A DNA stretch of 64,000 bases, from NCBI RefSeq assembly GCF_047730175.1, contig NZ_CP159833.1, positions 806,001 to 870,000 of the forward strand, read 5' to 3'. Position 1 is the stretch's first letter. Each line of letters starts with the position of its first letter. Positions 52,854 through 61,962 of this stretch are shown in pieces. Source of the DNA: Marifrigoribacter sp047730175. Lineage in GTDB: Bacteria; Bacteroidota; Bacteroidia; Flavobacteriales; Flavobacteriaceae. The notes beneath the pieces are model-generated. The model was not told the DNA's origin. It saw only the letters and a program-made list of their open reading frames with translations, and did not search any database. The position numbers and the translations under genes were made by a program.

Positions 52854-54212
52854 TTAATAATGATATTGTTTACTTTCCTTAATAAATGGATTGTGTTTTG
52901 CTATTAAAGGTTGTTTTGTTAATGCTGTAAATACTACATACACAAACAATCCAAAGAAAAATAACATTGCCCCAATTTCAGGTAAACCGATATACCATGA
53001 AGTTCCAACTGTTGCAGGCATAACCATTACAAAAAGATCTACATAATGTCCTGCAAGAATAACAATTCCTGTTAAAACAACAAACCAATTTACTCTTTTA
53101 TAGTCACTGTTCATAAGCAATAATAAAGGAAATATAAAATTCAATGCTAGCATTCCAAAGAATGGAAGATTATAATCTTCAATTCTGGTAACAAAATAAG
53201 TTACCTCTTCTGGAATATTTGCATACCAAATAAGCATGAATTGTGAGAACCATAAATAAGTCCAAAAAATACTAAAAGCAAACATGAATTTTGCTAAATC
53301 ATGTATATGACTGTCATTAACAAATTCTAAATATCCTTGTGCTTTTAATACGATTGTTATTAGCGCAATTACTGTGATTCCACATACCATCATTCCAGCA
53401 AATACATACCATCCATATAAAGTACTAAACCAGTGTGGATCGAAACTCATTAGCCAATCCCATGACATTATAGATTCAGTATAGATAAAGAATACTAAGA
53501 AACCCGCTGCAATTCTAAAATTCTTTTTAAAATAGCGATTATCCTCCGCTGTATCATCTAAAATTGAAAACTTTCTAGAGTAATGACGGTATAAATTCCA
53601 ACCTAATAAAAAGATTGCTGCTCTAATTAAGAACCATGCTTTATTTAACCATCCACTTTTTCCGTCAATTAATTTATCGTATTTATCGCTTTCAGGATTT
53701 ATTAAATCTGGATCCATCCAATGAAATATATGATTCACATCCATTACTGAAAGTGATAATAATATTAATATTATAACAGAAGCCCAAGGCAAGTATGCCG
53801 TTATCGCTTCCATCACTCTAAATAAAACAGGTGACCATCCTGCTTGCGATGCATATTGAATAGCATAAAAGGCTAAAACACCTAATGAAATCATAAAAAA
53901 GAAAAAGGAAGCAATATAAATTGCGGACCAAGGTCTATTTTGCATTTGATGCATTATATGCTCGTAATGAGCTTCATCATCATGAGCATCATCTCCATGA
54001 GGAACTTCACCTCCATGTGTGCCCTCTACAGCATCATGTCCATCATTAGAACTAGCTTCTAAATTATGATCATCACCATGACCAGATGCCATCATTTCCT
54101 TAACTTCTGCTGTTGTTTTAGGAGTACTAAGAAACCCAGAAACAATTCCTAAGGCTCCAGTAACCATAAAAATGATCGCAAAAAGTTTTAATTTACTAGG
54201 TAGCGTATACAT
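52854..54212 (-). CDS. actF: Alternative complex III membrane subunit ActF
   Basis: 452 residues and about ten membrane helices of the NrfD-like polytopic type that has lost some features of ActC. Recognisable parts are YTLPSKLKLFAIIFMVTG at the start, RPWSAIYIASFFFFMISLG, SIMSWDWLMSFDPHWFSTLYG and YLWFSQFMLIWYANIPEE. ActF is the second quinone-side membrane subunit of the quinol:acceptor oxidoreductase. An unusual His/Asp/Gly-rich segment (about residues 40-85) lies in the first loop. The gene sits between actE (28-base gap) and coxB, the standard order. Confidence 0.94.
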   Translation of the reverse strand: MYTLPSKLKLFAIIFMVTGALGIVSGFLSTPKTTAEVKEMMASGHGDDHNLEASSNDGHDAVEGTHGGEVPHGDDAHDDEAHYEHIMHQMQNRPWSAIYIASFFFFMISLGVLAFYAIQYASQAGWSPVLFRVMEAITAYLPWASVIILILLSLSVMDVNHIFHWMDPDLINPESDKYDKLIDGKSGWLNKAWFLIRAAIFLLGWNLYRHYSRKFSILDDTAEDNRYFKKNFRIAAGFLVFFIYTESIMSWDWLMSFDPHWFSTLYGWYVFAGMMVCGITVIALITIVLKAQGYLEFVNDSHIHDLAKFMFAFSIFWTYLWFSQFMLIWYANIPEEVTYFVTRIEDYNLPFFGMLALNFIFPLLLLMNSDYKRVNWFVVLTGIVILAGHYVDLFVMVMPATVGTSWYIGLPEIGAMLFFFGLFVYVVFTALTKQPLIAKHNPFIKESKQYHY

Positions 54213-54240
54213 ATCTTTAGCTCTTCTCTTAATTTTTTAT

Positions 54241-54885
54241 TTAATGCTCGTTGTCTGAATGAATTTCTTCAGAACCAATTTCAACTTCTTCTGAGACTTC
54301 TTTTGTTAATTCTAATAACGATTCTCCATTTAAGGTTGCCTTTAAGTTTAAGACATGCATCGTAATTTGCCAACGTTCTTTTTCGTTGGTTTGAGAAGCA
54401 TATGAACCCATAGAATTTAATCCAAACATTTGTACATGATAGGTTCCTCCTTCAGTAATATTTCTACCCGCATCTGCATAACTTGGAATTCCTAAAATCT
54501 TTTCACGTTGTACTAAAATTCCTTGTCCATCTCCAGCTTTACCATGACAAACAGCACAATAAATATTGTACATTTTCTTACCTTCTTCTAAGTTTTTTTC
54601 AGTTACTGCTAGAGGATTTTTTAATTCCGCTTTAGCTAACTCAAGTCCTGCTGTTGAATTTTCATAATCATAAGGCATCCAACCTCTTGGAATTGACCCT
54701 TCAGCGGGCAACATTGCTTCTTGTCCATCTTTAAATACTTCTATATCATAATCACCGTAGGCTTCATATCCAACTGGCTCATACATATTAGGCATGTATT
54801 GATAGTTTCGATTATTATTATTAAAACAAGAAACCAAACTTACTGAAGCAATTATTACAATTGCAATGTTTAATAACTTTTTCAT
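54241..54885 (-). CDS. actE: Alternative complex III monohaem cytochrome c subunit ActE
   Basis: About 214 residues from the ATG at 54885 (MKKLLNIAIVIIASVSLVSC). The longer frame to 54909 overlaps actD and delays the lipoprotein signal. Cys20 is the lipid anchor. One haem-binding motif is seen, CAVCHGKAGDGQG, with the methionine-containing region RWQITMHVLNLK downstream. ActE is a lipid-anchored monohaem cytochrome on the periplasmic face that passes electrons towards the oxidase. The acidic C-terminus (EEVEIGSEEIHSDNEH) is variable. It starts one base before the actD stop region ends and 28 bases upstream of actF. Confidence 0.94.
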   Translation of the reverse strand: MKKLLNIAIVIIASVSLVSCFNNNNRNYQYMPNMYEPVGYEAYGDYDIEVFKDGQEAMLPAEGSIPRGWMPYDYENSTAGLELAKAELKNPLAVTEKNLEEGKKMYNIYCAVCHGKAGDGQGILVQREKILGIPSYADAGRNITEGGTYHVQMFGLNSMGSYASQTNEKERWQITMHVLNLKATLNGESLLELTKEVSEEVEIGSEEIHSDNEH

Positions 54886-54886
54886 A

Positions 54887-55423
54887 TTAGTGATCTTCAT
54901 CATTTTCAATTAAACTTATTTCTATCGCTCCGGTAGAAGTTAAGAAATCTGAAACAGTTTTCACATCATGTTTCCCAGCATCAACTGCCATTAAAAAATG
55001 ATCATCTGTTGTTCTTACATCTGGATTTTCTGCTTTTTTAAATGGCCATAATTTACTTCTCATATAAAAAGTTATAACCATTAAATGTGCTGCGAAAAAT
55101 ACAGTTAATTCAAACATTATTGGAACAAAAGCAGGCATGTTTTCTATATAACTGAAACTTGGCTTACCCCCAATATCTTGAGGCCAGTCTTGAATCATAA
55201 TAAAATTCATCATTACAATTGCAACTGTAAAACCAACTATTCCATATAAAAATGCAGTAATAGCAATTCTAGTATCTGCAAGTCCCATCGCTTTTTCTAG
55301 ACCATGTACTGGGAAAGGTGTATATATTTCCTCAATATGATAATGTTCATCTCTTACTTGCTTTACAGCATGTAATAAAATGTCGTCGTCGTTATAAATA
55401 GCGTGAATTACTTTCGAAGCCAT
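54887..55423 (-). CDS. actD: Alternative complex III subunit ActD (DUF3341)
   Basis: About 178 residues from the ATG at 55423 (MASKVIHAIYNDDDILLHAV). The frame continues to 55471 inside actC, but the conserved DUF3341 sequence starts at MASK. It shows VRDEHYHIEEIYTPFPVHGLEKAMG, then two membrane helices (IAITAFLYGIVGFTVAIVMM and IMFELTVFFAAHLMVITFYM) and FKKAENPDVRTTDDHFLMAV. The subunit packs in the membrane arm beside ActC; no cofactor is expected. It starts one base before the actC stop codon, so the genes are coupled. Confidence 0.94.
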   Translation of the reverse strand: MASKVIHAIYNDDDILLHAVKQVRDEHYHIEEIYTPFPVHGLEKAMGLADTRIAITAFLYGIVGFTVAIVMMNFIMIQDWPQDIGGKPSFSYIENMPAFVPIMFELTVFFAAHLMVITFYMRSKLWPFKKAENPDVRTTDDHFLMAVDAGKHDVKTVSDFLTSTGAIEISLIENDEDH

Positions 55424-55424
55424 A

Positions 55425-56873
55425 TTAACTGTTTTTAGATTTTGTTGATGAATCTGAACCAAATTCATCATAATGCTTTACATCATCTCCATGTTCTGCA
55501 CGAAGATTTTTATATTTTGACCCTGAACCTTTCAGTATAGATTTTACTTCTGCTTGAGCAATTACTGGGAATGTCCTAGCGTATAATAAAAATAACACAA
55601 AGAAGAATCCTATCGTCCCAATAAAAATTCCTATTTCAACAAATGTTGGCGAGAACATTGACCATGATGATGGCAAGTAATCTCGGTGTAACGAAGTAAC
55701 AATAATTACAAAACGCTCAAACCACATACCAATATTTACGACTATCGATATAAAAAATGAGAACATTATACTAGTCCGTAATTTTTTAAACCACATAAAT
55801 TGAGGTGAAAATACATTACAAGACATCATAGCCCAGTACGCCCACCAATAGGGGCCCGTTGCTCGATTTAAGAAGGCATATTGTTCGTATTCAACACCAG
55901 AGTACCATGCAACAAATAGCTCTGTTATGTAGGCGACCCCAACAATAGAACCCGTAAGCATAATTACAATGTTCATTAATTCGATATGTTGTAGTGTAAT
56001 ATAGTTTTCTAGGTTTGATACTTTACGCATGATTATTAACAGCGTATTAACCATCGCGAAACCAGAGAAAATTGCTCCAGCAACAAAGTAAGGAGGGAAA
56101 ATAGTCGTATGCCATCCTGGTATTACTGAAGTTGCGAAATCAAATGATACAATGGTATGCACAGATAGTACTAAGGGTGTTGCTAATCCTGCTAAAACAA
56201 GAGAAACTTCTTCAAAACGCTGCCAATCTTTAGCACGCCCACTCCATCCAAATGCAAGGATACCGTAGATCTTTTTATTAAAAGGAGTAATTGCTCTATC
56301 ACGAATCATTGCAAAATCTGGCAATAAACCTGTCCACCAGAATACTAATGATACCGATAAATAAGTAGAAATTGCGAAAACATCCCAAAGTAAAGGGGAG
56401 TTAAAGTTTACCCATAAAGATCCAAATTGATTAGGAATAGGTAATACCCAATATGCTAACCATGGGCGGCCCATATGGATAATCGGAAATAACCCTGCTT
56501 GAATTACTGAGAAAATTGTCATTGCCTCAGCAGAGCGGTTAATACCCATTCTCCATTTCTGACGGAATAATAATAATACCGCGGAAATTAGTGTTCCTGC
56601 GTGACCAATTCCTACCCACCAAACAAAGTTGGTGATATCCCAGGCCCAGTTAACAGTTTTATTTAATCCCCAAGTTCCAATACCTGTGGAAACTGTATAA
56701 ACAATACATCCAATACCCCATGAAAATGCAAGTAAGGCTATTGTAAAAACAATCCACCAAGCTTTATTGGCTTTTCCTTCTATAGGAGCAGCTACATCTA
56801 CCGTGATATCATGGTATGATTTATCTCCAGTAACTAAGGGTTGTCTAATAGGTGCTTCGTAATGCGACGCCAT
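55425..56873 (-). CDS. actC: Alternative complex III NrfD-like quinol-binding subunit ActC
   Basis: 482 residues with about ten membrane helices, NrfD/PsrC-like. Visible blocks are AWWIVFTIALLAFSWGIG, NFVWWVGIGHAGTLISAVLL, PIIHMGRPWLAYWVLPIPNQ and SLVFWWTGLLPDFAMIRDRA. The GHAGT and HMGRP segments are typical of the quinol-binding region. It oxidises menaquinol and hands electrons to the Fe-S subunit ActB, whose gene lies 23 bases upstream. Length and spacing are standard for Bacteroidota act operons. Confidence 0.95.
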   Translation of the reverse strand: MASHYEAPIRQPLVTGDKSYHDITVDVAAPIEGKANKAWWIVFTIALLAFSWGIGCIVYTVSTGIGTWGLNKTVNWAWDITNFVWWVGIGHAGTLISAVLLLFRQKWRMGINRSAEAMTIFSVIQAGLFPIIHMGRPWLAYWVLPIPNQFGSLWVNFNSPLLWDVFAISTYLSVSLVFWWTGLLPDFAMIRDRAITPFNKKIYGILAFGWSGRAKDWQRFEEVSLVLAGLATPLVLSVHTIVSFDFATSVIPGWHTTIFPPYFVAGAIFSGFAMVNTLLIIMRKVSNLENYITLQHIELMNIVIMLTGSIVGVAYITELFVAWYSGVEYEQYAFLNRATGPYWWAYWAMMSCNVFSPQFMWFKKLRTSIMFSFFISIVVNIGMWFERFVIIVTSLHRDYLPSSWSMFSPTFVEIGIFIGTIGFFFVLFLLYARTFPVIAQAEVKSILKGSGSKYKNLRAEHGDDVKHYDEFGSDSSTKSKNS

Positions 56874-56896
56874 ATCTTTATTTGCTATTTCTTAGT

Positions 56897-59800
56897 TTAA
56901 ACTTCTTTAGTGTTTCTCACTTTAGTTTGGTAAATCACGTTAGGTTTTGTTCCAACTGCTTCCAATAAGTGATACATTCTTTTATCTTCTTTCAAAGCTG
57001 CAACTGCACTTTCGTGGTCATTAACATCTCCAAATACTATTGCTCCAGATTCACAAGCAGCAGAACATGCTGTATGTAATTCGCCATCTTTTATAGCTCT
57101 TCCGTCACGTTTAGCGTCTAATATTGTTTTTTGTGTAATTTGAATACACATTGAACATTTTTCCATTACCCCTCTTGAACGCACAACCACATCTGGGTTC
57201 AATACCATTCTTCCAAGGTCATTATTCATGTTAAAATCAAACTCATCATTTTCCGCATACAAGAACCAGTTAAAACGTCGCACCTTATATGGACAGTTAT
57301 TTGCGCAATAACGAGTACCTACACAACGGTTATAAGCCATATGATTTTGGCCTTGTCGACCATGCGATGTTGCCGCAACTGGACAAACTGTTTCACAAGG
57401 TGCATGATTACAATGTTGACACATTACAGGCTGAAAAGCAACCTGTGGATTTAATGAGGCAACTTCTAATTCATGTAATGTATCTTTAATTCCCGTTTCT
57501 CCAAAAAGACCACTAGCATCATCTTTCTTTTGTGTATCTGCAACAAATGAATCTTCACTTGAATAATATCTATCTATTCGTAACCAGTGCATATCGCGAC
57601 TCGTACGTATTTCTTGTTTACCTACAACGGGAACATTGTTTTCTGCATGACAGGCAATAACACAAGCTCCACATCCAATACATCCATTAAGATCTATTGA
57701 TAAATTAAAATGATGTCCAATAGAACGATCAAAAGAAGTCCATAAATCCGCACCTGGATCAGTTACAGGAATCATTTTATGGTCTTTAGAAACCATTGGC
57801 ATTGCATTCCACTCTGTAGCATCTTTTGTATTGAAAATCTCTAGAGAAGTCTCTCTAATGATATCTCTACCCATCATGGTATTGTGCAATTGCACACATG
57901 CAAATTCATGCATCCCTGATGTTTTTTCTATTATTACATTTTGAACTGAAGAAAAGTTATGGTACACTGCATATGCATTTACACCAGTTTGCATCTCTTC
58001 TTGAATCGCTTCAACTTTTCCGTATCCTAGCGCAAGTCCAACTGAACCTTTTGCTTGTCCTGGTTGAATGATTACAGGGACATTTTCTATAACAATACCA
58101 TCAACACTAACGTTAACATAGCTACCATTTAATGCTCCATTTGCCACATTTTCATTAATCAATCCCATTTCAGAAGCATCTACTGCTGAAACAGTTAAAT
58201 AGTTATCCCATGAAGCTCTAGTTAATGGATCTGGCATTTCTTGTAACCAAGGATTATTTGCCTGTTGACCATCTCCTAATGCAGTAGTAGTATATAAAGT
58301 AAGTTCTAATCCTCCTTGTGAATTAGAAGCTAAAGCTCCATGTGAAGTATTATTTTCAATTTCACCTACTCCTTCAGATAATGGAGTTTCGTCCATTTCA
58401 ACTTCAACATTACTAGTAAGTATACCATCATGTAATGTTTGATTCCAAGTAGCGCCTCCTAAAATACTAGAAGACCATGTTTCTTTAATATACTCGTAAT
58501 ATTTTTGAGAACTTCCAGTCCATTTTAACATACAATCTTCAAATTGTTTTGTGTCAAAAATTGGACGTATCGTTGGTTGTATTAAAGCAAACGTTCCTTT
58601 TTTAATTTGTGTATCACCCCAAGATTCTAGATAATGAGGAGTTGCAGCTACCATTTTTGCTAAAACAGCAGTTTCATCTTTTCGCATTGAAAATGCAAGT
58701 GATAGATCTAATTTAGCATATGCTTCTGCAAACTTTTGATTATTTGGAAAAGAATAAACTGGATTAACACCTACTGTAATTAAACCTTTTAAACTTCCAG
58801 AAATAACATCGTTCATGACTTTCATCACTTCCGCATTATTTCCTTTTCTAATCATTCTTGGATGAGATATATCCATACAAACACTAGCAACACTAGCATT
58901 ATAATCAAGTGCCATTGTTTGTGCAGATACATTAGGAATTCCTGTTAAAATAACTCCTTTACTTCCTGCTTTACTTAATTGAGCTTTAGCATTTGCAACA
59001 GCTGAAGCAATATTTTCAGGTAATCCTGAAGCACTCCCACCTGTTAATGCTTTTATTACTTCTGCTTGTAATGATGGCTTTACTGGAATACGCTTATCGG
59101 CATTTGCTCCAGAAAGTGTCATATTAGCTTCAAACTGAATATGACGAGACATTTTTCCATTTTTAGGAATACGGCTTTCACCATAACCAGCATTATATCC
59201 ACCACCTTGCCAATCTCCTAAAAAATCAGCTCCAACAGATACAATAACTTCAGCTTTAGAAAGATCGTAATCAGCTAATGCTCTAGTATTGTATTTATTT
59301 TGAAAAGCATCTAATGCTTCCGAAGAAGAGACTGTATCATAAATGACATGTCTTACATTAGTATAGTTAGCTTTAAATTCGTTTATTAATTTAGAAGTAG
59401 AAGGGCTTGCAAAAGTTTGTGTTAATAACACCACTTCTTTTCCAGCCATTGCATCCATACTTTTATTGAATGCTATTTCTAACTCTTCCCAAGATGCCGA
59501 TTCTTTATCTACTAGTGGTCCTTGCAATCTATTTGAATCATACATTGATAAAACAGATGCTTGAACACGAGCATTTACACTTCCTCCTGAGGTTGAAAGC
59601 TTATTTCTTTCAACTTTAATAGGACGGCCTTCTCTTGTTTTTACTAATACATTTGCAAAATCGAAACCATCTGCCATTGTTGTAGCGTAATAATTTGCTA
59701 CTCCAGGAACAATCTCGTCTGGTTGCACAACGTAAGGAATTGATTTTATAACTGGACCTTCACATGCGGCTAATGAAGCAGCTGCTGTTGTAAATCCAAC

Positions 59801-59974
59801 ATATTTTAAGAAATCGCGACGAGTCGTTGATGAAGCCTCTAGAGTTTCTTTATCTCCAAGGAATTCATCTGTAGGAATTTCTTTTACAAACTCGTTTTGT
59901 TGTAGCGTCTTAACAATAGAACTATTTTCGTTTAGTTCCTCAACACTCTTCCAGTATTTCTTGTTTGATGACAT
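56897..59974 (-). CDS. actB: Alternative complex III Fe-S subunit ActB (molybdopterin-oxidoreductase-like fusion)
   Basis: About 1025 residues from the ATG at 59974 (MSSNKKYWKSVEELNENSSI); the frame extension to 60013 runs into actA and adds no conserved sequence. A twin-arginine signal TRRDFLKYVGFTTAAASLAA ends at Cys71, fitting a Tat-exported lipoprotein-like anchor. The long middle part resembles molybdopterin oxidoreductases but is known to lack the cofactor in this complex. The C-terminal part is a four-cluster ferredoxin domain with CIGCGACVIACHAENN, CQHCNHAPCETVCPVAA, CVGTRYCANNCPYKVRR and CSMC...CSAAC. It relays electrons from ActC to the haem subunits. Gene order is actA-actB-actC. 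Confidence 0.95.
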   Translation of the reverse strand: MSSNKKYWKSVEELNENSSIVKTLQQNEFVKEIPTDEFLGDKETLEASSTTRRDFLKYVGFTTAAASLAACEGPVIKSIPYVVQPDEIVPGVANYYATTMADGFDFANVLVKTREGRPIKVERNKLSTSGGSVNARVQASVLSMYDSNRLQGPLVDKESASWEELEIAFNKSMDAMAGKEVVLLTQTFASPSTSKLINEFKANYTNVRHVIYDTVSSSEALDAFQNKYNTRALADYDLSKAEVIVSVGADFLGDWQGGGYNAGYGESRIPKNGKMSRHIQFEANMTLSGANADKRIPVKPSLQAEVIKALTGGSASGLPENIASAVANAKAQLSKAGSKGVILTGIPNVSAQTMALDYNASVASVCMDISHPRMIRKGNNAEVMKVMNDVISGSLKGLITVGVNPVYSFPNNQKFAEAYAKLDLSLAFSMRKDETAVLAKMVAATPHYLESWGDTQIKKGTFALIQPTIRPIFDTKQFEDCMLKWTGSSQKYYEYIKETWSSSILGGATWNQTLHDGILTSNVEVEMDETPLSEGVGEIENNTSHGALASNSQGGLELTLYTTTALGDGQQANNPWLQEMPDPLTRASWDNYLTVSAVDASEMGLINENVANGALNGSYVNVSVDGIVIENVPVIIQPGQAKGSVGLALGYGKVEAIQEEMQTGVNAYAVYHNFSSVQNVIIEKTSGMHEFACVQLHNTMMGRDIIRETSLEIFNTKDATEWNAMPMVSKDHKMIPVTDPGADLWTSFDRSIGHHFNLSIDLNGCIGCGACVIACHAENNVPVVGKQEIRTSRDMHWLRIDRYYSSEDSFVADTQKKDDASGLFGETGIKDTLHELEVASLNPQVAFQPVMCQHCNHAPCETVCPVAATSHGRQGQNHMAYNRCVGTRYCANNCPYKVRRFNWFLYAENDEFDFNMNNDLGRMVLNPDVVVRSRGVMEKCSMCIQITQKTILDAKRDGRAIKDGELHTACSAACESGAIVFGDVNDHESAVAALKEDKRMYHLLEAVGTKPNVIYQTKVRNTKEV

Positions 59975-60000
59975 ATCGTTAATATAATTACCTTTTTTTA

Positions 60001-61275
60001 TTAATAGTGACACTTACCACATTCTAAACCACCCATTTGTGCAGCTGTTAACTGCTCTACACCAAATTTCTTAGAAAGTTCGGCATGGATTTTTTCGTAG
60101 TATTCGTTGTCTTTCAAATTTACATTTGTCTCTCTGTGACAATCTATACACCATCCCATAGTTAATGGAGCAAATTGTTCCATAATTTCCATTTCTTCAA
60201 CTGGACCGTGGCATTTTTGACAATCAACTCCTGCTACTGTTACGTGCTGAGAGTGATTAAAATAAGCAAAGTCAGGAAGGTTATGAATTCTAACCCATTT
60301 AACTGGTTTTTCTTCACCTGTATAGGACTGATTATCTACATCCCAACCTACTGCATCATATAATTTTGCAATTTCTTTGTTATAGAAGTCAGTGGTGTAT
60401 CCTTTTTCAAGATCTTCTTCTCCTGCATATTCTGAAATGTTTTTATGGCAATTCATACATACATTTAATGAAGGAATTCCTGAGGTTTTACTTTTTCTTG
60501 CTGAAGAATGACAATAATTACAATCTATTTGATTGTCACCAGCATGTATTTTATGAGAATAATGAATTGGTTGAACAGGAGCATATCCTTGATCAACGCC
60601 TATTTGACTTAAATAACCAAATACAAAATATGCACCTGCAAGCAACAAGAATATAGTTGAAACTAACATTAGGAATTGATTCTTAGCGAATACTTTCCAT
60701 ATAGGCATTTTCTTTTCTTTCTCAACTAGTACTCCATTTGCTTTAGCTATTCCTGTTAATGTTTTATTTACCAGATATAACATTATCACTAATAATAAAA
60801 ACACCAATACTAAAGCAGCAAGTACAATAGCATTTGAAGCGCCACTATCATTACTGCCACCACCTGTTATAGGTAGTGCTTTCATTTTAGGTTCAGGTTT
60901 TGGTTGGCTTGTATAAGTTAAAATATTATCAATATCAGCATCAGAAAGCTGAGGGAAAGAAGTCATTACTGAATTATTGTTCGCAGCAAATAATTCATTT
61001 GCTTTAGAATCTCCAGACTTAATTAATCCCTGACTGTCTTTAATCCAAGCATAAAGCCATTCTTTTTCATATTTATCAGCAACTCCTCTTAAAGCAGGAC
61101 CCGTTGCTTTCTTATCTAATTTATGACAAGCAGCACAATTCGCTTTAAATAATGATTCACCTGCCATAACATCACCTCCTTCTTGAGAATATATGGAAGT
61201 GGAAAATGTTAGTGTCAACACTAACAGAAGAAATGACAATTTTAAGGGTAGATTTCGGTAGTTCACCTTTTTCAT
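60001..61275 (-). CDS. actA: Alternative complex III multihaem cytochrome c subunit ActA
   Basis: 424 residues. The signal peptide ends near SIYSQ (30). An N-terminal monohaem domain has CAACH (Cys47-His51), followed by two membrane helices (about 150-170 and 203-223). A C-terminal pentahaem part has CNYCH, CMNCH, CQKCH, CIDCH and CGKCH. The total of six CxxCH sites includes an extra cytochrome c domain fused to the usual pentahaem ActA, a layout common in Bacteroidota. It collects electrons from ActB on the periplasmic face. It heads the operon actABCDEF-coxBA. Its 3' end overlaps the upstream extension of actB but not the preferred start. Confidence 0.94.
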   Translation of the reverse strand: MKKVNYRNLPLKLSFLLLVLTLTFSTSIYSQEGGDVMAGESLFKANCAACHKLDKKATGPALRGVADKYEKEWLYAWIKDSQGLIKSGDSKANELFAANNNSVMTSFPQLSDADIDNILTYTSQPKPEPKMKALPITGGGSNDSGASNAIVLAALVLVFLLLVIMLYLVNKTLTGIAKANGVLVEKEKKMPIWKVFAKNQFLMLVSTIFLLLAGAYFVFGYLSQIGVDQGYAPVQPIHYSHKIHAGDNQIDCNYCHSSARKSKTSGIPSLNVCMNCHKNISEYAGEEDLEKGYTTDFYNKEIAKLYDAVGWDVDNQSYTGEEKPVKWVRIHNLPDFAYFNHSQHVTVAGVDCQKCHGPVEEMEIMEQFAPLTMGWCIDCHRETNVNLKDNEYYEKIHAELSKKFGVEQLTAAQMGGLECGKCHY

Positions 61276-61367
61276 ACTAATGGTTAAATTATCTTCAATA
61301 GTTTGGCATGTAATTAGTTATATTAAAAGAGTATTACACTCGTATTTTTACTTGCCTAAATAAAGCA

Positions 61368-61375
61368 CAAAAGTA
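61368..61375 (-). promoter_or_regulatory. Candidate -7 box of the act-cox operon
   Basis: TACTTTTG on the minus strand, about 93 bases upstream of the actA start. The nearest TTTG upstream is about 26 bases away, longer than the usual 17-23 spacer, so only the -7 box is supported. Confidence 0.3.
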
Positions 61376-61474
61376 ACATATTAATGTTGATTTGAGAAAT
61401 GCAAACAAAGTGTTAAATACTAATTTATAGTAATTCTAAATAATAAATAGAGGAATTATAATGTTATTAAGTTT

Positions 61475-61482
61475 TACATTTG
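61475..61482 (+). promoter_or_regulatory. Candidate -7 box of the SPOR gene
   Basis: TACATTTG matches TAnnTTTG and ends 18 bases before the ATG at 61501. No -33 TTG at proper spacing was found. Confidence 0.35.
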
Positions 61483-61500
61483 CAAAAATACCATGATAAT

Positions 61501-61896
61501 ATGAATACTAAATTAACTTATAAAGCGCTGTTCTTCTGCTCTTTAATTTTCCTTATTCCTAGTAAGAGTCATGCCCAAAACGGCACTATTATCATAAAAG
61601 AAGATGCTAAGGTTTCACAAATTCTTAGCTTAAAAAAAGAGCTAGAAAAGGAAAATAAACTTTCTGACGGCTATACTATTCAATTGTATTATGGTGAGAA
61701 AAACAAAGCAAATTCTACAATTAGAAGTTACAGAAACTCATATAGTACATGGCCTGCAACTATAAAATATGAAACTCCAAATTATAAAGTTTGGGTTGGT
61801 AATTTTAGCACAAGAATTGATGCTGATAGAGCTTTAATAGAAATTAAAGAAAAATTTTCTTCCGCATTTATATTAAAGCCTGAAAGAAAAAATTAA
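61501..61896 (+). CDS. SPOR-domain protein
   Basis: 131 residues from the ATG at 61501; a TTG at 61480 is in frame but overlaps the promoter-like box and precedes the signal peptide. The signal MNTKLTYKALFFCSLIFLIP ends near SHAQ. The SPOR domain covers about residues 55-128: DGYTIQLYYGEKNKANSTI, then YKVWVGNFSTRIDADRALIE, the standard RNP-like beta-alpha motif that binds denuded peptidoglycan glycan strands at division sites. No enzymatic domain is attached. It diverges from the act operon and converges on infB with a shared terminator. Confidence 0.88.
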   Translation: MNTKLTYKALFFCSLIFLIPSKSHAQNGTIIIKEDAKVSQILSLKKELEKENKLSDGYTIQLYYGEKNKANSTIRSYRNSYSTWPATIKYETPNYKVWVGNFSTRIDADRALIEIKEKFSSAFILKPERKN

Positions 61897-61913
61897 AATA
61901 AAGTTTTATAAAA

Positions 61914-61945
61914 TAAAAAAAGCGGCTAAATAGCCGCTTTTTTTA
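61914..61945. terminator. Bidirectional terminator between the SPOR gene and infB
   Basis: AGCGGCTA (61921-61928) and TAGCCGCT (61931-61938) form an 8-bp stem with a 2-base loop, flanked by A6 and T-rich runs on both sides. It serves both converging genes. Confidence 0.93.
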
Positions 61946-61962
61946 TTTGTATCTATATTAAA

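Noticed and set aside
59975..60013. Earlier start for actB giving 13 extra residues
   Set aside because: The extension overlaps actA and lacks family-like sequence; MSSNKKYW matches the usual ActB start.
61368..61409. A full -33/-7 promoter for the act operon
   Set aside because: The TTTG-like element lies about 26 bases from the TACTTTTG box, outside the 17-23 range, so only the -7 box was kept.
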